Part shown: piece after piece, positions 55,837 through 64,000 of the stretch | Layout of the letters: each line of letters starts with the position of its first letter | Position numbering within the stretch: the first letter of the stretch is position 1 | Source of the DNA: Mycobacterium sp. 852002-51971_SCH5477799-a | GTDB taxonomy: Bacteria > Actinomycetota > Actinomycetes > Mycobacteriales > Mycobacteriaceae | DNA length: 64,000 nt | Direction: 5' to 3' | Assembly: GCF_001667145.1 (NCBI RefSeq) | Contig: NZ_LZIF01000075.1 | Coordinates: 62,001-126,000 of the forward strand | Notes under the pieces: generated by a model | What the model saw: the letters and a program-made list of their open reading frames with translations, nothing else | Database searches by the model: none | What the model was told of the DNA's origin: nothing | Translations under genes and position numbers: made by a program

Positions 55837-56290
55837 AGACCGCGAGGATATGCGCTCAATCCGGGAAAAGCTTGTCTAAGCGCCAAGTGTGGCGGGCACT
55901 AGTTGGACAGGTTTTTCGGGCCCTGCTACGGCCCGCTGGAGCCCGGCGGTCCGGCCGAAGTGCTAAAAGGCACCTCAAGGCTGCTAAACTAACGCCTGCG
56001 ACCATCCCGGCGAATGCCAGGACAGTTAAGTGGAGTCCCACTCCCACCGCGAGCCGACGAAATCCCTGAGCGGGTCTTCAAGGTTTGGCGGTCCGGTCAC
56101 AGGCATCGCGGATGCCTGTTCCGCGGGCAACGCGGACGGCTCGAGTAGTTTCAGCCGTGTATCGGTCGGCATTGGGCCCTGCTTGTGCAGGGCTTTTTTG
56201 CTAGTGGTGTGGTGTCTCCGCCGCTGATTCCCGGACCGACCCAGGCGGTTGTCACCGCAGGACCTAGAGAAGCCCAACAAGGGAGGCCCC
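55837..56290 (+). promoter_or_regulatory. lysX-infC intergenic region with structured infC leader
   Basis: A 454-base divergent region. On the plus strand it contains a series of hairpins before infC: ACAGGCATC-gcg-GATGCCTGT (56099-56119), CCGCG-ggcaa-CGCGG (56121-56135), ACGGCT...AGCCGT (56136-56158) and the intrinsic terminator at 56176-56199. This ordering, with a terminator before a translation-factor and ribosomal-protein operon, is what an attenuation leader looks like. A TGCTAAACT near 55982 might be a -10 element. Confidence 0.7.
56176..56199 (+). terminator. Intrinsic terminator in the infC leader
   Basis: GCCCTGC-TTGT-GCAGGGC followed directly by six T's: a perfect 7-bp GC-rich stem, tetraloop and U-tract. 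It lies about 92 bases before the infC start in the same direction, so it is placed to stop the leader transcript, not that of an upstream gene (lysX runs the other way). Confidence 0.85.
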
Positions 56291-56896
<606 letters not shown>

Positions 56897-56945
56897 CCCA
56901 CGCGAGACTCCCGAGAGCTCGAGTACTTCATAGAACAGAGGAAAC

Positions 56946-57140
56946 ATGCCCAAAGCCAAGACCCACAGCGGGGCGTCAAAGCGGTTCCGGCGCACCGGAA
57001 CCGGCAAGATCGTGCGCCAGCAGGCCAACCGTCGCCATCTGCTCGAGCACAAGCCGACCAAGCGGACTCGCCGCCTCGACGGCCGAACGACGGTGTCGGC
57101 CAACGACACCAAGCGTGTCAACAGCCTGCTGAACGGCTGA
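56946..57140 (+). CDS. rpmI: 50S ribosomal protein L35
   Basis: 64 residues, [20 protein letters not shown] onward, with [18 protein letters not shown], matching L35 along its whole length. It lies 49 bases after infC in the standard infC-rpmI-rplT order. Confidence 0.97.
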   Translation: MPKAKTHSGASKRFRRTGTGKIVRQQANRRHLLEHKPTKRTRRLDGRTTVSANDTKRVNSLLNG

Positions 57141-57221
57141 CCACCACGCCGGCCAGACCCGCATAGCCGAGCTGGCACGGCGACCCGACCAACCAATTGT
57201 GAACGAGAGTAGGAACAACCA

Positions 57222-57617
57222 ATGGCACGCGTGAAGCGGGCGGTCAACGCCCACAAGAAGAGGCGCAGCATCCTGAAGGCCTCGAAGGGCTATCGCGGCC
57301 AGCGATCCCGGCTCTACCGCAAGGCCAAAGAGCAGCAACTACATTCACTGAACTACGCCTACCGCGACCGTCGTGCGCGCAAGGGCGAGTTCCGCAAACT
57401 GTGGATCTCGCGGATCAACGCGGCGGCGCGCGCCAATGACATCACCTACAACCGGCTGATCCAGGGCCTCAAGGCCGCCGGTGTGGAAGTGGACCGCAAG
57501 AACCTGTCCGACATCGCGATCGCCGACCCGGCCGCCTTCACGGCGCTGGTCGACATCGCGCGGGCGGCCCTGCCCGAGGACGTCAACGCTCCCTCGGATT
57601 CGGGAGAAGCGGCCTAA
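57222..57617 (+). CDS. rplT: 50S ribosomal protein L20
   Basis: 131 residues: [43 protein letters not shown] and [20 protein letters not shown] are textbook L20. It binds 23S rRNA early in 50S assembly. In several bacteria L20 represses this operon through a leader RNA, which is relevant to the structured leader upstream of infC, although the L20 site itself was not identified. Confidence 0.97.
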   Translation: MARVKRAVNAHKKRRSILKASKGYRGQRSRLYRKAKEQQLHSLNYAYRDRRARKGEFRKLWISRINAAARANDITYNRLIQGLKAAGVEVDRKNLSDIAIADPAAFTALVDIARAALPEDVNAPSDSGEAA

Positions 57618-57635
57618 CTCCCGCGGACCGGCCAG

Positions 57636-58436
57636 GTGCTGACCGAACGTTCGGCCAGGGTTACCGCGGCGGTCAAGTTGCACCGCCACGTCGGCCGCCG
57701 GCGGGCGGGCCGCTTCCTTGCCGAAGGCCCCAACCTCGTGGCGGCCGCCGCGCGCCGCGGGCTGGTTCGCGACGTCTTCGTCACCGAAGTCGCCCAGCAG
57801 CGTCATGCGTCGCTGCTGGCGACTTTGGATTCCGCGCGATGCCCGGTGCACTCCGTCACCGAGCGCGCCGCAAAAGCGCTGTCCGACACCGTCACCCCGG
57901 CCGGGCTGGTCGCCGTATGCGAAACGCCGGCGACCGGACTTCGGGACGTGCTGGCGGGCTCGCCCCGGCTGATCGCGGTCGCCATCGAAATCGGCGAGCC
58001 GGGCAACGCCGGCACCCTCATTCGCCTCGCCGACGCGATGGGCGCGGCCGGCGTGGTCCTCGGCGGCCACAGCGTCGACCCCTACAACGGCAAGTGCCTG
58101 CGCGCGTCGGCCGGCAGCATCTTCTCGCTCCCCGTCGCGGCCGCGCCCGACACGCTCGCCGTCCTCGACGCGTTGCGTGCGGCGGGTTTGCAGCTGCTCG
58201 CCACCACCGTGGACGGTGAGACGGGGCTCGACGAGGCCACCGAACTGCTCGGCGCACCGACGGCGTGGCTATTCGGCCCCGAATCGCACGGTCTGCCAGT
58301 CGAAATCGCTGCGGCGGCCGACCACCGGATGCGCATCCCCATGGTTGGCGGCGCGGAGAGCCTGAATGTGGCGTCGGCCGCGGCCATCTGCCTGTATCAG
58401 AGCGCGCGGGCCCTGGGCCTGCCTACGCGGCCGTAG
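57636..58436 (+). CDS. tsnR: TsnR/SpoU-family rRNA methyltransferase
   Basis: 266 residues from GTG 57636. N-terminal substrate-recognition domain (HVGRRRAGRFLAEGPNLVAAA) and C-terminal SPOUT domain with the knot motifs AVAIEIGEPGNAGTLIRLADA, WLFGPESHGLP and RIPMVGGAESLNVASAAAICLY. It should 2'-O-methylate RNA, probably 23S rRNA; the name does not imply thiostrepton resistance. It lies 18 bases after rplT and overlaps the convergent oxygenase gene by 14 bases. Confidence 0.93.
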   Translation: MLTERSARVTAAVKLHRHVGRRRAGRFLAEGPNLVAAAARRGLVRDVFVTEVAQQRHASLLATLDSARCPVHSVTERAAKALSDTVTPAGLVAVCETPATGLRDVLAGSPRLIAVAIEIGEPGNAGTLIRLADAMGAAGVVLGGHSVDPYNGKCLRASAGSIFSLPVAAAPDTLAVLDALRAAGLQLLATTVDGETGLDEATELLGAPTAWLFGPESHGLPVEIAAAADHRMRIPMVGGAESLNVASAAAICLYQSARALGLPTRP

Positions 58437-59502
58437 CCGGCCGTTTGGGGCGGCCCCGTCCCGCGCGCAGGCCGGCCAGCGACAGCGTCGTGTGCACCAA
58501 AGATCCGGCGCGTTCCATCAAAACCCGGGCGGGCTGCAGCGCGGGATCGAGTGGCGACCTGGGCGGCGGCGGGAAGTAGTGCATCGGCAGCCCGCGCCGG
58601 TCGCGCGGGGGCGCCATGAATGGCGGCGCCTCGACCAGCGGAGCGTCGCTGGGCAGCCGTCCCTCGGCCCGGCGATAGGCGGCCAGCGCGCGTGGGTGCA
58701 GCCGGATCTCGTCGGGCACCGCCAGGAAAGCCAGCTCGACGACTTTGCCGAACAGGCGCAGCAACACCTCGTCGCCCGGGGTCCAGCGCATGCCGGCCTT
58801 CTCGCGCACCGCGGGTTCGAAGAGTCCGGCCGCGATCCAGCGCTGGCCGGCGACCAGCGGCTTGAAAAGCTGGTCCCAGATCGGCGTGGGCATCAGGACA
58901 AACCTCGGCTTCGGGATGCGTATCTCGAAGATGTCCAGTGTCGCCCGGTTGATTTCCAGCTCCTCGCGGCAGACCCGCTCCCAATACTCCTGGAACTCCT
59001 CCCACGATTCGGGCACCGGCCGCATGCTCACCCCGTACATCCGGTACCACTGCACGTGCTCGGCGAACAGCTGCCGCTTCTCGGCCTCGGTCAGGCCGCC
59101 GCAGAAATACTCGGCCACCTTGATGATCAGCATGAAAAACGTGGCGTGCGCCCAGTAGAAGGTTTCCGGGTTGAGCGCGTGGTAGCGCCGCCCGGCGGCG
59201 TCAGTCCCCTTGATGGTGTGGTGGTAGCTGGTGATCTGCCGGCCGGTCTGCGAGGCCCGGTCGCCGTCGTAGACCACGCCCATGATCGGGTAGACCGACC
59301 GGGCCACCCGCTGCAGCGGCTCCCGCAGCAGGATCGAATGCTCCTCGACGGCCGCGCCGAGTTCGGGATACATGTTCTGGATCGCCCCGATCCAGACCCC
59401 CATCATTCCGGTGCGCAGATCGCCAAAATATCTCCAGGTCAAAGAGTCTGGGCCCAGCGGATCGACGGATTCCGACCCGGAAGCGTGCACAGTGCCAGTC
59501 AT
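58423..59502 (-). CDS. MpaB/latex-clearing-protein family oxygenase (DUF2236)
   Basis: 359 residues. The DUF2236 fold with haem-ligand and core motifs in VARSVYPIMGVVYDGDRAS, ITSYHHTIKGTDAAGRRYHALNPETFYWAHATFF and LFAEHVQWYRMYGVSMRPVPESW. Members are haem-dependent oxygenases such as latex-clearing protein; mycobacterial substrates are unknown. Start ATG after GCAGGAGG. A palindromic operator candidate lies 38 bases upstream. This is the Rv1645c position; the PE17 gene that follows it in M. tuberculosis is absent here. Confidence 0.87.
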   Translation of the reverse strand: MTGTVHASGSESVDPLGPDSLTWRYFGDLRTGMMGVWIGAIQNMYPELGAAVEEHSILLREPLQRVARSVYPIMGVVYDGDRASQTGRQITSYHHTIKGTDAAGRRYHALNPETFYWAHATFFMLIIKVAEYFCGGLTEAEKRQLFAEHVQWYRMYGVSMRPVPESWEEFQEYWERVCREELEINRATLDIFEIRIPKPRFVLMPTPIWDQLFKPLVAGQRWIAAGLFEPAVREKAGMRWTPGDEVLLRLFGKVVELAFLAVPDEIRLHPRALAAYRRAEGRLPSDAPLVEAPPFMAPPRDRRGLPMHYFPPPPRSPLDPALQPARVLMERAGSLVHTTLSLAGLRAGRGRPKRPATAA

Positions 59503-59539
59503 CGCGGCCTCCTGCTCCAGTTGCGCTCACGATAACTTT

Positions 59540-59555
59540 GACAACGAACGTTGTC
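59540..59555. promoter_or_regulatory. Palindromic operator candidate GACAACG-AA-CGTTGTC
   Basis: A perfect 7-bp inverted repeat with a two-base centre in the 210-base divergent region between the oxygenase gene (start 59502) and the cyclase gene (start 59713). Size and symmetry suit a TetR-family repressor. No regulator gene is adjacent in the window. Confidence 0.65.
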
Positions 59556-59712
59556 TACGATTTCGGGGATGTGTTCGCTCGGGTGTTATCGAGCTTCCAC
59601 ATCGATGTGGCGCCACCGTGATCAGGCGCTTTCATGCGAGATGTGACACATCCACCGGACCGGGCCGGGACTGTCGTTGCCTGCCTGCGACGAAACCAAA
59701 TAACCTGGCCGG

Positions 59713-60624
59713 GTGGAACTCGCGCGTCGCGATCTGGACCCGGGCGAGCCCGAAGAGACCCAGGCGCAATCCGCTCCGCAACGCTCTCCGGTACACAGCG
59801 CGACTCAATGGCTGCACAGCCGCAACCGCAGCCCCGGTGCGGTTGCGTTCATCCGGCGTGCGCGCCGGCTGCTGCCGGGCGACCCCGAGTTCGGCGATCC
59901 GCTGTCCACGGCGGGTGACGGCGGTCCGCGCGCCGCGGCGCGTGCCGCCGATCGGCTACTGGGGGACGGCGACGCGGTGTCCCGCGAGGTCAGCCTCGGT
60001 GTGCTGCAGCTGTGGCAGGCGTTGACCGAGGGGGTGTCGCGCCGGCCGGCCAACCCGGAGGTGACCCTCGTCTTCACCGACCTGGTCGGCTTCTCCACAT
60101 GGGCCCTGGAGGCAGGTGACGACGCGGCGCTGGCGTTGCTCCGGCAGGTGGCGCGGGCCGTCGAGCCACCGCTGCTCGACGCGGGCGGACACATCGTCAA
60201 ACGGATGGGCGACGGCCTGATGGCGGTGTTCGGCGATCCGACGGTCGCCGTGCGGGCCGCGCTGGCCGCCAAAAAGGCGCTGAAATCCGTCGAGGTGGCC
60301 GGTCACACTCCCCGGATGCGGGTCGGAATTCACACCGGGCGACCGCAGCGGCTGGCTGCGGACTGGCTTGGCGTCGATGTGAACATCGCCGCACGAGTTA
60401 TGGAAAGAGCCACCAAGGGTGGAATCATGGTGTCGAGTTCGACGTTAGATCTCATACCGCAAAGCGAGTTGGACGCGTTGGGCGTCGAGGCCAAACGCAC
60501 GAGGAAGCCGGTCTTCGCGCCGAAGCCCGCCGGCATCCCCGACGATTTGGCGATATATCGCCTCAAGACTCTTAAGGAGTTGTCAGGCTCTGATGACACG
60601 GCCGAGACAGAACCGCAGCCATAA
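59713..60624 (+). CDS. Class III adenylate cyclase (Rv1647-like)
   Basis: 303 residues from GTG. No membrane helices; an N-terminal region including SPGAVAFIRRARRLLPGDPEFGDPLS (pH-sensing-type domain in Rv1264 relatives) is followed by the cyclase domain: VTLVFTDLVGFSTWALEAG with a metal Asp, HIVKRMGDGLMAVFG, and WLGVDVNIAARVMERA with the catalytic Asn/Arg. It should make cAMP in the cytoplasm, and is the second cyclase in this window. The stop is 9 bases before the next ATG. Confidence 0.92.
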   Translation: MELARRDLDPGEPEETQAQSAPQRSPVHSATQWLHSRNRSPGAVAFIRRARRLLPGDPEFGDPLSTAGDGGPRAAARAADRLLGDGDAVSREVSLGVLQLWQALTEGVSRRPANPEVTLVFTDLVGFSTWALEAGDDAALALLRQVARAVEPPLLDAGGHIVKRMGDGLMAVFGDPTVAVRAALAAKKALKSVEVAGHTPRMRVGIHTGRPQRLAADWLGVDVNIAARVMERATKGGIMVSSSTLDLIPQSELDALGVEAKRTRKPVFAPKPAGIPDDLAIYRLKTLKELSGSDDTAETEPQP

Positions 60625-60633
60625 TGGACGCCA

Positions 60634-62641
<2,008 letters not shown>

Positions 62642-62642
<1 letters not shown>

Positions 62643-64000
62643 TGCGTGTTCCCTACAGCTGGCTGCGTGAGATCGTGGCGTCCGGCGCGCCGGATTGGGA
62701 TGTCACCCCCGAGGAGCTCGAACAGACACTGGTGCGCATCGGCCACGAGGTCGAAGAAGTCATCACCCTCGGACCGGTCGAGGGCCCGCTGACCGTGGGC
62801 CGGGTCACCGCCATCGAAGAACTCACCGGTTTCAAAAAGCCGATCCGGTTCTGCCACGTCGACGTCGGCGAGGGTAACGAACGCGAAATCGTTTGCGGTG
62901 CAACCAACTTCGCTGTGGGCGATCTCATCGTCGCGGCGCTGCCCGGAACCACATTGCCCGGTGACTTCACCATCGCCGCCCGCAAGACCTACGGGCGCAA
63001 GTCCGACGGGATGATCTGCTCGGCAGCAGAACTCGGCATGGGCGCCGACCACTCCGGGATCCTGGTGCTGCCGCCGGGCACCGCAGACCCGGGAGCCGAC
63101 GGCGCGGCGGTGCTGGGACTCGACGACGTGATCTTTCACCTGGCGATCACGCCCGATCGCGGCTATTGCATGTCGCTGCGCGGCCTGGGCCGCGAGATCG
63201 CCTGCGCCTACGACCTGGACTACGTCGATCCCGCCGGCAGCCAGGTGGTCAAGCCGCTGCCGGTCAACGGCGAGGCGTGGCCGCTGACGGTGCAGCCCGG
63301 CACCGGTGTGCGGCGCTTCGCGCTGCGGCCTGTCATCGGCATCGACCCCGCGGCCGTTTCGCCGTGGTGGCTGCAGCGCCGGCTGCTGTTGTCCGGCATC
63401 CGCGCGACCTCCCCGGCGGTCGACGTGACCAACTACGTGATGCTCGAGCTCGGCCACCCCATGCACGCCCACGACCGCAAACGGATCACCGGAAGCTTCG
63501 GCGTGCGGTTCGCCCGGCCCGGCGAGACCGTGGTGACCCTCGACGACATCGAGCGCAAACTCGAGCCGGCCGATGTTCTCATCGTCGACGACACCGCGAC
63601 CACCGCGATCGGCGGCGTGATGGGCGCGGCGAGCACCGAGGTGCGCCCCGATTCGACCGACGTACTGCTCGAGGCCGCGGTCTGGGATCCTGCCGCCGTC
63701 TCGCGCACCCAGCGCAGGCTGCACCTGCCCAGCGAAGCCGCCCGGCGCTACGAGCGAGGGGTGGACCCGGCGATCTCGGTGGTCGCGCTGGACCGGTGCG
63801 CCACGCTGCTGGCCGACATCGCGGGCGGCGAGGTCTGCGACGGCCTGACCGATTGGCGCGGTGACCCGCCGCGCGACGACTGGGCCCTGCCGCCCATCGA
63901 GATCGCCATCGACCTGCCGGACCGCCTAGCCGGGGTGGGCTATGCGCCCGGCACGACGGCCAAGCGGCTCACCCAGATCGGCGCCGACGTGGCGGGACGG
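62642..64000 (+). CDS. pheT: Phenylalanyl-tRNA synthetase beta subunit (partial)
   Basis: The first 453 codons; the gene continues past the right edge. [17 protein letters not shown] onward is followed by the tRNA-binding OB-fold ([27 protein letters not shown]), the editing B3/B4 domain ([39 protein letters not shown]) and [22 protein letters not shown]. Coupled to pheS by a one-base overlap. Confidence 0.96.

Overview
The window is a piece of a high-GC actinobacterial chromosome, almost certainly a slow-growing, non-tuberculosis Mycobacterium. Gene order follows the M. tuberculosis stretch from cydC to pheT: cydC-cydD-cydB-cydA, an HdeD-like membrane protein, the membrane adenylate cyclase cya, pdtaR, a thiolase/DUF35 pair, polA, rpsA, coaE, uvrB, an MFS exporter, a LAM-capping type mannosyltransferase, a universal stress protein, an MBL-fold hydrolase, uvrA, lysX, infC-rpmI-rplT-tsnR, an MpaB-like oxygenase, a second class III cyclase, and pheS-pheT. 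These names come from recognising protein sequence and order; no database was searched.

Three blocks interrupt or extend this backbone. (1) About 7.5-13.0 kb, between cya and pdtaR, is an accessory stretch: a secreted phosphoesterase, a GAF-ANTAR regulator, a decayed condensation-domain gene, a tiny secreted protein made of 24-residue tandem repeats, a hemophore-like secreted protein, and the frameshifted C-terminus of a tyrosine integrase beside a tRNA-Leu(CAA). (2) About 21.3-30.1 kb holds a compact DNA-repair operon (ATP-dependent DNA ligase, LigD-type polymerase, Fpg/Nei glycosylase) behind an FHA-ABC exporter and a DUF402 gene, with a receptor Ser/Thr kinase divergent from the exporter. 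(3) About 36.38-46.65 kb is a 10.3-kb serine-integrase element.

The element is the most unusual part. It carries a large serine integrase, a short early operon (small ORF, Cys-rich protein, RecA-fold RepA-like ATPase), a block of near-identical inverted repeats that looks like an origin or operator array, a zinc-ribbon protein, a WhiB-like protein, an HTH protein, then HNH endonuclease, small and large terminase, and finally a cargo end with a TIR-like nucleotide-binding protein and an ANTAR protein. No portal, protease, capsid, tail or lysis gene is present, so it resembles a phage satellite rather than a full prophage. It is inserted inside the MBL hydrolase gene. The displaced 3' end of that gene remains at 36.2 kb, and the element supplies a divergent replacement 3' end in frame at 46.5 kb, so the host gene is intact but chimeric.

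Translation signals also stand out. infC most likely starts at an ATC codon behind a strong Shine-Dalgarno sequence and follows a structured leader ending in a perfect intrinsic terminator. The DUF402 gene appears to start upstream of its first GTG, possibly at ATT. The rest of the backbone is ordinary mycobacterial housekeeping DNA, with long antisense ORFs that are GC artefacts.
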